A DNA stretch of 64,000 nucleotides from Blastopirellula marina (GCF_002967765.1 NZ_PUHY01000004.1:372001-436000); one strand, 5' to 3'; positions 45,047 through 54,617 are shown, numbered from the stretch's first letter. The notes: generated by a model not told the origin, from the sequence alone. Numbers and translations are program-made.

Positions 45047-45498
45047 GTGCTGCTGTTGCAACCCGTGCCACTTCGATCGAATTGCAATTAGCAACGTTTT
45101 ACGTGGGCGATCTGCTCTTGGCGTTGCCGATTGACTACGTGCAAGAGATCAATCGAAACCTGGACCTGACCGAAGTTCCCCACGCACCACCCCATGTCCG
45201 CGGTGTGATCAATCTCCGCGGTGATGTGGCCACGGTGATCGATTTGCGGCGTGTGCTGGGGTTCTCACCTGCGGAGGTAACTCCGCAAAGTCGCAACTTG
45301 ATAGTTCGCTCCAGCGACGAATCGATCGGCCTGTGGGTTGATCGTATCGCCGATATTATCTCGGTCAGCAGCGACGAAATCGGCCCGGCCCCAGCCAATA
45401 TCTCGGGAGTCGAAGGACGCTTTTTCAAGGGCATCTATCGAACCGAAACCGAAATCGTGGTCTTGCTAGATACCGGCGAAGTCCTGTCGATCGACTAG
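45043..45498 (+). CDS. cheW: CheW coupling protein
   Basis: A 151-residue single CheW domain. The ATG at 45043 overlaps the cheA stop codon by four bases (ATGA), giving translational coupling; longer in-frame starts inside cheA are unlikely. Recognisable segments are LQLATFYVGDLLLALPIDYVQEI, EVPHAPPHVRGVINLRGDVATVIDLRR (here cited in parts: PPHVRGVINLRGDVATVIDL) and IGLWVDRIADI. It bridges CheA and the chemoreceptor encoded next. A terminator-like hairpin follows at 45519. Confidence 0.95.
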   Translation: MSAAVATRATSIELQLATFYVGDLLLALPIDYVQEINRNLDLTEVPHAPPHVRGVINLRGDVATVIDLRRVLGFSPAEVTPQSRNLIVRSSDESIGLWVDRIADIISVSSDEIGPAPANISGVEGRFFKGIYRTETEIVVLLDTGEVLSID

Positions 45499-45518
45499 AC
45501 GAAACACCCCTTCGTTTT

Positions 45519-45553
45519 ACGCCCGGCGGCGACAAAGCTCAGGGCGTTTTTTT
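45519..45553 (+). terminator. Possible intrinsic terminator or attenuator after cheW
   Basis: ACGCCC (45519-45524) pairs with GGGCGT (45542-45547), followed by a run of seven T. The stem is only six base pairs with a long loop, so it may reduce rather than stop transcription into the receptor gene. Confidence 0.55.
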
Positions 45554-45597
45554 ATGACCTTATGTTAACGCAGTAGCCAAGATTGTAAGCCCCAACA

Positions 45598-47772
45598 ATG
45601 TCAATGAGCTTTCTATCCAACATCAAGATGACCGGAAAAGTTGTCATCGCCTGCCTCCTATTTGGACTTGTACCTCTGGTGATTACTGGAGCACTACTCT
45701 GGAGCACCACCGGCGAGGCCGTTACTCGTATTGAGGATTCGTTCAGCACCACCGCTCAAACCATTGCAGACAAGATTGATCGAAACCTGTTTGAACGATA
45801 CGGAGATGTTCAAGCGTTCGGACTGAATCATGTCGTTTTGGAACGCGAGCATTGGTACGAGCCAACCGACAAGAACGAAATCGTCCGAGCGATGGATAAG
45901 TATGTCGATACCTACGACATCTACTTCTTAACGATGCTCGTCGATCTCGACGGTAAGGTCGTTGCTGTGAACAGCCGCGACAGCGAAGGGAATCCTATCG
46001 GCACGGCCGGTATCTACGAAAAGAACTTTACGAGTTCTCCGTGGTTTCGCGATGCCTTGGCAGGCAACTTCTACGAATCGGAAGATGGCTCCGTTTCTGG
46101 CACGGTTGTCGAGCACTTTCATGTCGACGAAAACGTGAAAAACGTCTATGGAAACGACGGGTATGCTCTTGGGTTCTCGGCACCGGTTCGTGATGCCGAC
46201 GGCAACGTTATTGCCATCTGGAAGAATGTGGCGAAGTTTAGTTTAGTGGAAGAAATATTCGAGTCTACCTATCAAGACCTAAAGGCACGCGATCTCGCTT
46301 CGGCGGAAATTACGTTGCTCGACGAGTCTGGCAACGTGCTGATCGATCTCGATCCCACGACCAGCGGTACCGAGGAAGTGGTGCGAGATCCGAGCGTCAT
46401 TGGCAAGCTGAACTTGGTTGATACCAATGTCGAAGCTGCCGTGCGAGCTACGGCTGGGGAAACTGGAGGGATCTCGAATAGTCTGCACGTTCGCAAGAAT
46501 ATCCGGCAAGTCGCTGGCTTTACGCCGCTACGTGGAGCTCTGGGCTTCCCCGGCATGAAGTGGTCCGTGTTAGTGCGAGTTGCTTCAAGCGAAGCCTTGG
46601 CTTCCACCTATCGCCCTCTTTACGCTTGGGGCGCGCTGATGGGAATCGCCTTGGTGGTAATTCCAACGGCGGCCTTTTTCTTTGCACGTAGCTTCATCAA
46701 GCCAATCCATAACACGATTGCGATGTTGAAGGACGTTGCCGAAGGGGATGGCGATTTGACCAAGCGTCTCGATCAGTCTCGCAAAGACGAGATTGGCGAA
46801 CTGGCAAAGTGGTTCAATACGTTCATCGGTCGTCTGCAGGGGATGATGGGTGAAATCATCGGGGACGCCAATCAGCTGACGACGGGATCTGTCACTTTGG
46901 TGGCGACCTCCCAGCAAATGTCTAGCGGAGCCGATTCGTCCAAGACCCGCTCGGCGAGTGTTTCCTCAGCCGCGGAAGAGCTTGCGATCAATATGAAGGG
47001 GATGGCCGCTTCCTCGACCCAGATTTCGACCAGCATCAACTCGGTGGTTTCGGCCGTGGACGAAATGTCTTCGACCATTGCTGAGATTGCCAAGCACGCC
47101 GAAGAGAGTGCTGGAGCCGCCAGTCGGGCAACGAAAATCACGGAAGTGAGCAATGAAAAAATCGCTCACCTCGGAAACGCGGCGAACGAAATTGGACGCG
47201 TCATTGAAGTGATTCAAGATATCGCCGAGCAAACGAACTTGCTTGCCCTGAATGCCACGATCGAAGCGGCCCGGGCTGGTGAGGCTGGTAAAGGGTTTGC
47301 CGTGGTGGCCACCGAAGTCAAAGAGTTGGCGAAACAAACGGCTACGGCTACCGAAGATATTCGCAAACGGATCGAGCACATCCAAGGCTCGACAACCGAT
47401 GCCGTGGCGTCGATTTCGGAGATCAGCGGTGTGATCGACTCGGTGAATCAACTATCGCAAACGATCGCTTCGGCCGTCGAAGAACAGAACATCACGACGA
47501 AGAGTATTGCCCATGACATCTCTGAGACGGCTACGGCTGCTGAGGTGGTCACGCGAGGCATCGACGAATCAGCCATTGCCAGTGGTGAGATCACCGAGAA
47601 TATCTGTGAAATCGATCGACTCCTTAGCGAGTCCGTGAAAGACGCTGAGCAGTCGCAACGTTCAGGCGAAGAGTTTGCTCGCTTGTCGGAGGGACTGCAG
47701 AAGATCGTTTCGCGTTTCAAGATAAGCGAGGGGAAATCGATTCGAGATGAGCAACTTACGACCAGTGCGTAG
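45598..47772 (+). CDS. Methyl-accepting chemotaxis protein with periplasmic Cache-like sensor
   Basis: A 724-residue chemoreceptor. TM1 is about residues 13-35 ([21 protein letters not shown]), the periplasmic part (about 36-340) looks like a dCache domain ([37 protein letters not shown]), TM2 is about 340-365, then HAMP ([25 protein letters not shown], cited in part) and the signalling coiled coil with the tip [24 protein letters not shown] near 544 (cited as [18 protein letters not shown]). Gln/Glu pairs for methylation are likely in the flanking helices. It probably senses a small molecule outside the membrane and controls the CheA encoded upstream. No clear ribosome-binding site precedes the ATG pair at 45598 and 45604. 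Confidence 0.94.
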   Translation: MSMSFLSNIKMTGKVVIACLLFGLVPLVITGALLWSTTGEAVTRIEDSFSTTAQTIADKIDRNLFERYGDVQAFGLNHVVLEREHWYEPTDKNEIVRAMDKYVDTYDIYFLTMLVDLDGKVVAVNSRDSEGNPIGTAGIYEKNFTSSPWFRDALAGNFYESEDGSVSGTVVEHFHVDENVKNVYGNDGYALGFSAPVRDADGNVIAIWKNVAKFSLVEEIFESTYQDLKARDLASAEITLLDESGNVLIDLDPTTSGTEEVVRDPSVIGKLNLVDTNVEAAVRATAGETGGISNSLHVRKNIRQVAGFTPLRGALGFPGMKWSVLVRVASSEALASTYRPLYAWGALMGIALVVIPTAAFFFARSFIKPIHNTIAMLKDVAEGDGDLTKRLDQSRKDEIGELAKWFNTFIGRLQGMMGEIIGDANQLTTGSVTLVATSQQMSSGADSSKTRSASVSSAAEELAINMKGMAASSTQISTSINSVVSAVDEMSSTIAEIAKHAEESAGAASRATKITEVSNEKIAHLGNAANEIGRVIEVIQDIAEQTNLLALNATIEAARAGEAGKGFAVVATEVKELAKQTATATEDIRKRIEHIQGSTTDAVASISEISGVIDSVNQLSQTIASAVEEQNITTKSIAHDISETATAAEVVTRGIDESAIASGEITENICEIDRLLSESVKDAEQSQRSGEEFARLSEGLQKIVSRFKISEGKSIRDEQLTTSA

Positions 47773-47846
47773 GCCCACATTCGAATAAGTAAGGGTCGCT
47801 TGAGTCGAAGCATTGTAGACGAGCGACATGGAAGGAATGCGAAGTC

Positions 47847-48929
47847 ATGCGTGTATTAATAGTCGATGATTCGACGTTGTTCCGCAAAGTCGTCCGCGAC
47901 GCTCTGGCCACGTGTCAGGGTGTCGAGGTCGTCGCAGTAGCGTCGGATGGAAAATCCGCGCTCGAGAAGATCGAGCATTACCGGCCAGACCTGGTAACGC
48001 TCGACGTGGAAATGCCTGTTCTGAACGGAATTGAGGTGCTTCGAGAATTACATGCTCGTCCGCACCGCCCTGAGGTGATCATGCTCAGCGGTTTGACCGA
48101 TCATGGAGCTTTGAATACCACACAAGCCTTACGTCTGGGGGCGTTCGATTTTGTTCTGAAGCCGCACGGTCAAGCCAACATGGAGGAGAGTGCTCAGCAG
48201 TTGCGGGCCGATCTCGTGCCGAAAGTACGTGCTCTTCAAGATCGCTTGGCTGCAGCAAATCAGCAGAAGAGCGAGAAACCAAACGAAGTCGATGTTCCAT
48301 TTACTCCTCCTGTCGGCTCAAAGCCGTTCGATATTTCACAAGTTACCGTTGTTGGAATCGGTGTTTCGACCGGAGGACCGGCGGCATTATCAACGATGTT
48401 GCCCAAGCTTCCAGCGAGTCTGTCCGTGCCACTGTTGATTGTGCAGCACATGCCTCCGATGTTTACCAAGTCGCTGGCAAACGACCTGAATCGGGCTTGC
48501 AAAATATCGGTTTGTGAGGCCCAGGATGGCCAACCTGTGACGTCTGGTACGGCGTACATCGCACCTGGTGGGAAACAGATGAAGGTCGCAACAGAGAACG
48601 GAGCGAAGGTCATACGTATCACGGATGATCCGCCTGAACGAAGTTGCCGTCCTTCTGTCGATTACATGTTCCGTTCGATCGCCCATGAATATGGACGCCA
48701 GGCGATGGCTGTGGTCATGACCGGCATGGGAGACGATGGAACCCTCGGTTGCCGCTTGCTGAAGCGTCACGGCTGCATGGTGGTGGCTCAGGATGAAAAG
48801 AGTTGTGTTGTGTTTGGGATGCCCAGGCAAGTGATCTCAGCTGGCCTGGCGGATAAAGTCGTCCCGCTCGAGCAACTGCACGAAGTGGTGCAGTGTGCCG
48901 GATCGAAAGGAGCAGCAACATGCCGCTAA
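47847..48929 (+). CDS. cheB: CheB protein-glutamate methylesterase
   Basis: A 360-residue response regulator. The receiver (about 1-120) has VDDSTLFR and the phospho-acceptor in LDVEMPVLNG; the CheB esterase domain (about 165-350) has catalytic Ser174 in GIGVSTGGPAAL, His in IVQHMPPMFTKSLA and Asp in MTGMGDDG. It removes methyl groups from the receptor and may deamidate Gln. The gene overlaps the start of cheR by ten bases, so adaptation enzymes are translated together. GGAAGGA lies upstream of the ATG at 47847. Confidence 0.96.
   Translation: MRVLIVDDSTLFRKVVRDALATCQGVEVVAVASDGKSALEKIEHYRPDLVTLDVEMPVLNGIEVLRELHARPHRPEVIMLSGLTDHGALNTTQALRLGAFDFVLKPHGQANMEESAQQLRADLVPKVRALQDRLAAANQQKSEKPNEVDVPFTPPVGSKPFDISQVTVVGIGVSTGGPAALSTMLPKLPASLSVPLLIVQHMPPMFTKSLANDLNRACKISVCEAQDGQPVTSGTAYIAPGGKQMKVATENGAKVIRITDDPPERSCRPSVDYMFRSIAHEYGRQAMAVVMTGMGDDGTLGCRLLKRHGCMVVAQDEKSCVVFGMPRQVISAGLADKVVPLEQLHEVVQCAGSKGAATCR
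48907..48912 (+). promoter_or_regulatory. Ribosome-binding site deciding the cheR start
   Basis: AAGGAG lies seven bases before the ATG at 48920 and inside the cheB coding region. It supports that ATG over the in-frame upstream codon at 48893. Confidence 0.75.
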
Positions 48930-49780
48930 GTACCGGCGATATCGACGCCGTTTGTGATCTAGTGAACGACCTGTGTGGGATCTGCCTAGACTCCAGCAAG
49001 TCGTACTTGATCGAAAGTCGATTGGGGCAGATCGTCGAGAAGCATGGCTGTAAAGACTACTCCGACTTGGTTCGCAAAGTGCGTCTAGGAATAGACAAAC
49101 AGCTCACCAATCAGTTTGTCGATGCCATTACCACGAATGAAACACTCTTCTTTCGCGACAACTACTTGTTCGAGGCGTTTCGGCATAAAGCCTTGCCCGA
49201 ACTGATCGATGCTCGCGAGAAGACCGCGTTTCCCACACGTGTTCGTATTTGGTCGGCCGCATGTAGTACCGGGCAGGAACCGTACAGCTTGGCGATGACC
49301 ATTTCCGAGCTGATCCCCGATGTGCATAAGTGGGACATCCAGATCACGGCCACCGATATTTCGGACGCCGCGATCGCCAAGGCGAGTCGTGGTGTGTATG
49401 CGAAGCACGAGATCGAACGAGGCGTCTCAACCGAACGACTCCGTCGCTTCTTCTACCCGGAAGGAGATGGGTGGAAAATCAACGACGAAATTCGCTCGAT
49501 GGTTTCGTTTGCGAAGATGAACCTGCTGCAGCCGTTTGGCCATGTGGGACGGTTCGATATGGTGTTTTGCCGGAACGTCGCAATCTATTTCACGCGCGAA
49601 GTACGCCAAGATTTGTTCCGCCGAATCGCTCAGACGCTGGCTCCTGATGGGTACCTCTTTGTAGGTGCTCAGGAGTTCCTGGCCGATGTCGGCCCGAATT
49701 TCACGCCGCATCAGCACTGTCGCGGGACGTTCTATCGACCCAACCTGACAGCGCCGGTTCCGCATGCGTTGGTCCGTTAA
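48920..49780 (+). CDS. cheR: CheR chemoreceptor glutamate methyltransferase
   Basis: A 286-residue enzyme. The N-terminal helical domain contains SYLIESRLGQIVEKHG and TTNETLFFRDNYLFEAF, and the SAM-binding domain contains RIWSAACSTGQEPYSLAM and the CheR signature FDMVFCRNVAIYFTREVRQ. It methylates receptor glutamates, opposing CheB. The gene overlaps cheB by ten bases and closes the chemosensory operon; a long inverted repeat at 49794 follows. No tetratricopeptide extension is present, unlike some CheR proteins of alternative chemosensory systems. Confidence 0.96.
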   Translation: MPLSTGDIDAVCDLVNDLCGICLDSSKSYLIESRLGQIVEKHGCKDYSDLVRKVRLGIDKQLTNQFVDAITTNETLFFRDNYLFEAFRHKALPELIDAREKTAFPTRVRIWSAACSTGQEPYSLAMTISELIPDVHKWDIQITATDISDAAIAKASRGVYAKHEIERGVSTERLRRFFYPEGDGWKINDEIRSMVSFAKMNLLQPFGHVGRFDMVFCRNVAIYFTREVRQDLFRRIAQTLAPDGYLFVGAQEFLADVGPNFTPHQHCRGTFYRPNLTAPVPHALVR

Positions 49781-49793
49781 TTGTTAAGTTCTG

Positions 49794-49824
49794 CCAAGCT
49801 GCTTGCCATCGGCGAGCAGCTTGG
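49794..49824 (+). terminator. Strong hairpin after cheR
   Basis: CCAAGCTGCTTGCC (49794-49807) pairs with GGCGAGCAGCTTGG (49811-49824) through 14 positions including one G-U pair and a 3-base loop. No T-run follows, so it may act as a factor-dependent terminator or mRNA 3'-end stabiliser. Confidence 0.55.
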
Positions 49825-49868
49825 AGTACCCTCGTTAAGACCAAGTCGTTATTACCGAGGGACGTTGA

Positions 49869-50750
49869 ATGACCAATCGCAATCACAGCCGCCGCGCGTT
49901 TCTGCAGCAAGGATCGCTTGTCTTGACGGGCGCTGCCTGTTTTCCCACCGGCTTCCTGCATGCCGAGGAGAATCCCACCATGCTTCGCGTCGGTATGATG
50001 ACCGATATGCACTATGCCGACAAAGACCCAGCCGGCACACGCTACTACCGCGAAACGTTGGCCAAGCTGGCCGAAGCCTCCGAGAAGCTTGGTAGTCAAA
50101 AGCTCGATTTCCTGGTCGAACTGGGCGATTTCATCGATGCTGCCGATTCGGTCGAGACCGAACGTGGCTATCTGAATACAATTGCCAAGCCGTTCGCCGA
50201 AATCTGTAAAGACCGGCATTACGTCCTGGGTAACCACTGCGTCGATACGTTGACCAAGGAAGAATTCCTTGGCGGTGTCGAACAGGAGAGGTCCTTCTAC
50301 TCGTTCGATCGGGGGGATATGCACTTCGTGGTGCTGGATGCCTGCTTCAAATCCGATGGTACACCGTACGGCCGTAAGAATTTTGTTTGGACCGATGCCA
50401 ATATTCCAGCGGAGGAACTCGAGTGGCTTAGCGCCGATTTGAAAGAGACGAAGAAGAAAACGATCGTCTTTGCCCATCAGCGTCTAGACAACGAGGGAAA
50501 CCACGCGGTTAAGAATTCCCCTGAGGTGCGAAAGGTACTGCAGGAAGCTGGCAATGTATGGGCGGTGTTCCAAGGGCACAGCCATGCGAACGACTATCAT
50601 GAGGTCGAAGGAATTCATTACTGCACAATGCGAGCGATGGTCGAGAAGTCGGGGCCGAGCAACAACGGTTTCTCGCTGCTCGAAATCGATCCGCGCGGTG
50701 TGTTGACCGTCAAAGGGTTCCGCGATCAGGCTGACTACCAGTGGAGCTAA
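49869..50750 (+). CDS. Tat-exported metallophosphoesterase
   Basis: A 293-residue calcineurin-like phosphoesterase. A twin-arginine signal (NHSRRAFLQQGSLVLTGAACFPTGF) directs export. The dimetal site motifs are present in order: MTDMHYAD, ELGDFIDAAD, LGNHC, FAHQRLD and GHSHANDYH. It should hydrolyse a phosphomonoester or diester outside the cytoplasm; the substrate is unknown. Its end overlaps the start of the cupin gene by ten bases, so the two are probably translated together. It begins 45 nt after the cheR hairpin. Confidence 0.92.
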   Translation: MTNRNHSRRAFLQQGSLVLTGAACFPTGFLHAEENPTMLRVGMMTDMHYADKDPAGTRYYRETLAKLAEASEKLGSQKLDFLVELGDFIDAADSVETERGYLNTIAKPFAEICKDRHYVLGNHCVDTLTKEEFLGGVEQERSFYSFDRGDMHFVVLDACFKSDGTPYGRKNFVWTDANIPAEELEWLSADLKETKKKTIVFAHQRLDNEGNHAVKNSPEVRKVLQEAGNVWAVFQGHSHANDYHEVEGIHYCTMRAMVEKSGPSNNGFSLLEIDPRGVLTVKGFRDQADYQWS

Positions 50751-51073
50751 CCAATCTCTTTCAAGATCTGCCGAGCGAACTACCCGACGAACTATTTCAA
50801 ACGCTCGTTCAGCAGGGAGACGTGCGGATCGAAAGGATTGTCTCCCGTGGGCACGCTTCGCCGGAAGGCTTCTGGTACGATCAGTCGCAACACGAATTCG
50901 TGATCGTACTGTCAGGCTCGGCCCAGCTTCAACTGGAAGGAGAACCGACCGCGCGGTTTCTCGCGCCGGGAGATTTTGTGAACATCCCGGCACATCAGAA
51001 GCATCGTGTCGATGCGACAGATGCGGATCAGGTCACCGTATGGTTAGCGGTCTTCTACGGCGGCGAATCATAA
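50741..51073 (+). CDS. Cupin-domain protein
   Basis: A 110-residue single cupin with GTG start at 50741, inside the end of the phosphoesterase gene. Motif 1 is seen around SQHEFVIVLSGSAQLQLEG and motif 2 in LAPGDFVNIPAHQKHRVDA, with His and Glu positions suited to bind one metal ion. It matches small bacterial cupins whose roles range from sugar isomerase to regulator, so none is assigned. It meets the opposing aldo/keto reductase gene tail to tail, the two stop codons lying next to each other. Confidence 0.85.
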   Translation: MELTNLFQDLPSELPDELFQTLVQQGDVRIERIVSRGHASPEGFWYDQSQHEFVIVLSGSAQLQLEGEPTARFLAPGDFVNIPAHQKHRVDATDADQVTVWLAVFYGGES

Positions 51074-51955
51074 CCCTGCCACCCGCTGGGTGATCTCCTC
51101 GTACAGGGATTCCGGCAGTGGTCCTTTGTTGGCCGAGGCGATGTTTTCCCGCAAATGGGCCTCGTTACAAGTTCCGACAATCGTCGTATCGCAGTGCGGA
51201 TGGGTCAGCGTATAGCGCAGGATCAACTCGGCCCGAGAGAGATCGTCCGTAAGCAGCTCGTCGAGCTTCGCCCGGTTCCATACATCATTCAAATTCGGAC
51301 GCTGAATCTCCGCGTCGGGACCACCTTGGGCAATTCCACCACGAATGATAATTCCTGCACCCGTTTCCGCAGCTTGGGTGATCAGGTCGTGATGCTCCGG
51401 AGCGAGGCACGAGTAAGGAATTTGAAACGTCTCGAAGACCCCCAGTTCAATCAAACCAGGTAGGTCAGGCAGTTTGCTCGAAATGCCGAGATGCCTGATC
51501 AATCCTTCGCTACGAAACTTGACCAACGCATCGATCAGGCCAGCTTGTTGCAACGTTTCGGCATCTCCGCCATGAAACTGGAGCAGGTCGAGGTGGTCGG
51601 TCTGCATCCGCTGCAAACTGGTTTCCAGGTTGCGACGAATGACATCGAGGTTCCACTCGTGGGCGATTTCCAGGTGATCGGCATGCTGAACCGGCACGCA
51701 GCCGCACTTGGTGGCCAGGTAAAACTCACTACGTCGGTGCGCTAGGGCGCGGCCGATTCGTTTTTCCGCGGCACCGTAGTCAGGGGCCGTGTCGAGAAAG
51801 TTGATCCCCTGATCGAGCACCAGATTGAGAAATCGGTCGGCCGCGTCGTCTTCCACGACGCGGACACCCCAAGTGCGAGGTCCGCGTAATCCCATTGTGC
51901 CGTAACCTAGTTGGGTAACTTCCAGCGTGGTGTTGCCCAGTCGTCGTTTGATCAT
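51068..51955 (-). CDS. Aldo/keto reductase
   Basis: A 295-residue AKR enzyme. The ATG at 51953-51955 overlaps the upstream TfoX-N gene stop by four bases (ATGA) and gives the correct family N-terminus KRRLGNTTLEVTQLGYGTMGL; the frame stays open further upstream but that part is antifamily sequence. Catalytic tetrad positions are visible as NFLDTAPDYG (Asp, Tyr), LATKCG (Lys) and LLQFHG (His). The NADPH-binding C-terminal region includes VGTCNEAHLRENIA. It probably reduces aldehydes or ketones in the cytosol. The physiological substrate is unknown. Confidence 0.93.
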   Translation of the reverse strand: MIKRRLGNTTLEVTQLGYGTMGLRGPRTWGVRVVEDDAADRFLNLVLDQGINFLDTAPDYGAAEKRIGRALAHRRSEFYLATKCGCVPVQHADHLEIAHEWNLDVIRRNLETSLQRMQTDHLDLLQFHGGDAETLQQAGLIDALVKFRSEGLIRHLGISSKLPDLPGLIELGVFETFQIPYSCLAPEHHDLITQAAETGAGIIIRGGIAQGGPDAEIQRPNLNDVWNRAKLDELLTDDLSRAELILRYTLTHPHCDTTIVGTCNEAHLRENIASANKGPLPESLYEEITQRVAGL

Positions 51956-52299
51956 TTTGCCTCGGTACTGACTTTGGTGGGTAGCGATTTGGTGAACGTT
52001 ACGGCCTGGCCGACGAAGCGGCGGAGATCGGCATCGTCCACGAACCCTTCCGGTTCGACCATCACCCAACCACGCATTTCTTTGCCAGTGATATCGAACT
52101 TTTTGATGTGTGGCTTGGTAAGCATCTCGGCGTAAGCGTCGGGGCCAATTCGCAAGATCAAGTAATCTTTCCACACGCCGCAACACATGTTGCCGTTAAG
52201 CAGATATCCGAATCCACCAAACATCTGTTTGCCAGAGAATCCCTTTCGCCGATGCAGCAGGCGATAGACCCTGGCTGAGGAGACTTCGTTGTAGGTCAT
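51952..52299 (-). CDS. TfoX N-terminal domain protein
   Basis: A 115-residue protein matching the TfoX N-terminal domain family: KGFSGKQMFGGFGYLLNGNMCCGVWKDYLILRIG (cited in pieces as KQMFGGFGYLLNGNM and GVWKDYLILRIG) and MRGWVMVEPEGFVDD. There is no C-terminal TfoX domain. Its role is unknown; the name comes from the competence regulator TfoX/Sxy, but stand-alone members have no proven link to competence. It is translationally coupled to the aldo/keto reductase gene. Confidence 0.87.
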   Translation of the reverse strand: MTYNEVSSARVYRLLHRRKGFSGKQMFGGFGYLLNGNMCCGVWKDYLILRIGPDAYAEMLTKPHIKKFDITGKEMRGWVMVEPEGFVDDADLRRFVGQAVTFTKSLPTKVSTEAK

Positions 52300-52394
52300 C
52301 TTCGTGAACTCAACGGGAGATGGGAATTGACAATGGTGACAGCTTACACCGCTGGCGTCCGCTTGGCTCCCACAAAATGGGTGATCAAGTCAGA

Positions 52395-53867
52395 TTATGT
52401 TTCGGCGACGGCTTCCGGCATGAAGACACGATTGACGGGCTCCCCTGCCCCGCCCTTGATCACCACCACCACGTGATCGCCACTAAGTAGGATAGTCTTT
52501 CCTTGCGGCGGGATGAACTCCTCTTGGCGTGCGATAAGGGCAATGGTGGCTCCTTCTGGTAGTCCCAGATCACGTACCATCTTACCGACCGCGGGCGAAT
52601 TGTCGGTAATCGTATAGTCGACGATTTCGCCGTCGACATGCTGTAGCGAATTGATCTCTAGCTGCAGCGGTGGGTTAGGTGGCATCGGTAGATTCAAACC
52701 TAACTTCCGGGCGACCCATGGTAGCGACCAACCTTGCACCAGGGCTGAAAGCACTACAACGAAGAACACGACGTTGAAGATCTCTTCCGCCCCGCTTAAG
52801 CCGTACACCAACGGGAACGTTGCCAACGTAATCGGCACGGCCCCTTTCAGCCCGCCCCAGCTTGCCAGCGACATTTCCTGCCAGCGGAAGCGGAACGGAA
52901 GCATCGATACAAACACCGCGATGGGGCGAGCAATCAGAATCAAGACAAACGCGATTCCCAGCGATGGTACGGTAAACGTCAATAACTTCATCGGAAAACA
53001 GAACAGCCCCAGCACGATAAACATCATGATTTGGGCCAGCCAGGCTAAGGCATCATGAAACAAGAGCGTACCGTTCTGGAATACGACACGATTGTTACCC
53101 AGGACTATTCCCAGGATGTACACCGCCAGGAATCCGCTTCCATCAAAGTACGCGGTCATCCCGAACGTGATTAGGCAAAAACCGGTTGCCAGCAGAGGGT
53201 ACAGCCCTGCCGTATCGAGCCGAATTCGATTGGTCATCCACACGGCGATGTACCCTGAGACCACACCAAAGAGGATCCCGAATGCCATCTGCTTCACAAA
53301 CATCAGCAACAAATGCCCCGGCGTCGCAGGATCCGGCAACAGAAGTTCAATGCAGCCGATCGTCATAAAGATGGCCATCGGATCATTCGAACCACTTTCG
53401 ATCTCTAGCGTCGATGCCAGCTTGGGGGGCAAAGCAAATCCGCCTGTGCGTAAGACCGAGAAAACGGCCGCCGCATCGGTCGATCCGACAATACTTCCTA
53501 GAAGTAAACCGTTGAGCAGCGTGGTTTGTAAGATCCAACTGGCAGCCAGACCGGTAAGTATCGACGTGATTAGGACGCCGACCGTTGCCAGCACCAGCGA
53601 AGGCTTCCAGGCCGAGGCGATCGAAGCATAGGTCGTCCCCAATCCGCCATGGAAAAGGATGATCGCCAGCGCCAAGGAACCCACCGCGTGGGCCTGGATA
53701 GGATCGTCGAATTCAATACCGCCGATTCCCTCGGACCCCGCCAGCATCCCAAGTCCCAAAAAGAGAACCAGCATCGGGATTCCATACCGAGCCGAGATCT
53801 TACTGGTGACTACGCCCAATAAAAGTAGGACGCCAGCGACCAGCATCGCGTCGTCAATCCAGAACAT
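52395..53867 (-). CDS. CPA1-type potassium/proton antiporter with C-terminal TrkA-C domain
   Basis: A 490-residue NhaP2-like antiporter. About twelve hydrophobic helices (residues 1-385) include LLLGSIVGSTDAAAVFSVLR and LEIESGSNDPMAIFMTIG, both characteristic of the K/H branch of CPA1. Residues about 400-480 form a TrkA-C (RCK C-terminal) domain (VGKMVRDLGLPEGATIALIAR) followed by DHVVVVIKGG. It should exchange K+ or Na+ for protons at the cytoplasmic membrane and so regulate internal pH and potassium. The gene stands alone, on the minus strand. Confidence 0.93.
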   Translation of the reverse strand: MFWIDDAMLVAGVLLLLGVVTSKISARYGIPMLVLFLGLGMLAGSEGIGGIEFDDPIQAHAVGSLALAIILFHGGLGTTYASIASAWKPSLVLATVGVLITSILTGLAASWILQTTLLNGLLLGSIVGSTDAAAVFSVLRTGGFALPPKLASTLEIESGSNDPMAIFMTIGCIELLLPDPATPGHLLLMFVKQMAFGILFGVVSGYIAVWMTNRIRLDTAGLYPLLATGFCLITFGMTAYFDGSGFLAVYILGIVLGNNRVVFQNGTLLFHDALAWLAQIMMFIVLGLFCFPMKLLTFTVPSLGIAFVLILIARPIAVFVSMLPFRFRWQEMSLASWGGLKGAVPITLATFPLVYGLSGAEEIFNVVFFVVVLSALVQGWSLPWVARKLGLNLPMPPNPPLQLEINSLQHVDGEIVDYTITDNSPAVGKMVRDLGLPEGATIALIARQEEFIPPQGKTILLSGDHVVVVIKGGAGEPVNRVFMPEAVAET

Positions 53868-53997
53868 GCAGGGTCATCCATGAAGTTAGTTCGTGCGGCG
53901 AATGATTTACCCACACAACTTACCGGGTTCCTGCGAAACGCGAAACTGCTACTATTTTGCGGACAGAATTAACGAACGCGATGAGATAGCAGCCAGA

Positions 53998-54597
53998 CTA
54001 TCCGAATAATATTCGATAAAAATAATCCGGTTGCCACTCGTGGAGATTGATCAGACCTTCCAACTCGATCTTTCGATGCGACTTAATCAGTTCGTAGCTC
54101 TCGGGACCAATCAGGTCGGCTAAATCGGGGAGCACTTCGTATAGCAAGGGGATTGCGTCCACTTCGGACGGATCGAAGTCGATTAGGCACTGAGTCTTCT
54201 CAGCGGGAGTGAGTTCCTGCAGTAAACGGTCGCGAATGCCTGATAGGTGGACTTTTCCTGCGGGAAACTTTGCTCGCAGCCAGGCGAAGTTCAAAAGATC
54301 GACCGGATCAAGGTCGCCGAGGAAGCTGATTGGCAAGGATGCACTTAGACGGCCTAGCATTGAAACATCGTGTGAGGCGGGTAGTCCGTACCTGGACACT
54401 AACGAGCAATCGAGCGGCAACGCGGGAAGTAGTTTCCCGCGGAAGGCTGACATCTTGGTCGTATAAAGCAGCTTTGTCGGTTTCACCATCGCTGCGATGA
54501 CGTGGTAGGGAGCGTCCCGAGGCAAAGACACAAACTCGCCACTCTCGGTTTGCGAGACAATAAACGTTTCGATTTTGGCGATCACGGACTCAGGCAT
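53998..54597 (-). CDS. Conserved-looking cytosolic protein of unknown function
   Basis: A 199-residue protein that I do not recognise. It has no signal peptide or transmembrane helix. It reads as a compact alpha/beta protein with AMVKPTKLLYTTKMSAFRGKLLPALPLDCSL (cited in part as KPTKLLYTTKMSAFRGK), LLNFAWLRAKFPAGKVHLSGI and a Trp/Tyr-rich C-terminus (LHEWQPDYFYRILFG). Even codon use and an ATG at 54597 support a real gene. A short gap separates it from the small unknown gene at 54618, so the two may be co-transcribed. No function is proposed. Confidence 0.7.
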   Translation of the reverse strand: MPESVIAKIETFIVSQTESGEFVSLPRDAPYHVIAAMVKPTKLLYTTKMSAFRGKLLPALPLDCSLVSRYGLPASHDVSMLGRLSASLPISFLGDLDPVDLLNFAWLRAKFPAGKVHLSGIRDRLLQELTPAEKTQCLIDFDPSEVDAIPLLYEVLPDLADLIGPESYELIKSHRKIELEGLINLHEWQPDYFYRILFG

Positions 54598-54617
54598 CGC
54601 ACTGCTTGGAATAGTGA

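Noticed and set aside
49701-50477. A 258-codon minus-strand frame.
   Set aside because: Antisense of cheR and the metallophosphoesterase, both with full catalytic motifs.
51956-52186. 77-codon upstream extension of the aldo/keto reductase.
   Set aside because: It is antisense-frame sequence of the TfoX-N gene; the ATG at 51955 gives the family N-terminus and an ATGA overlap.
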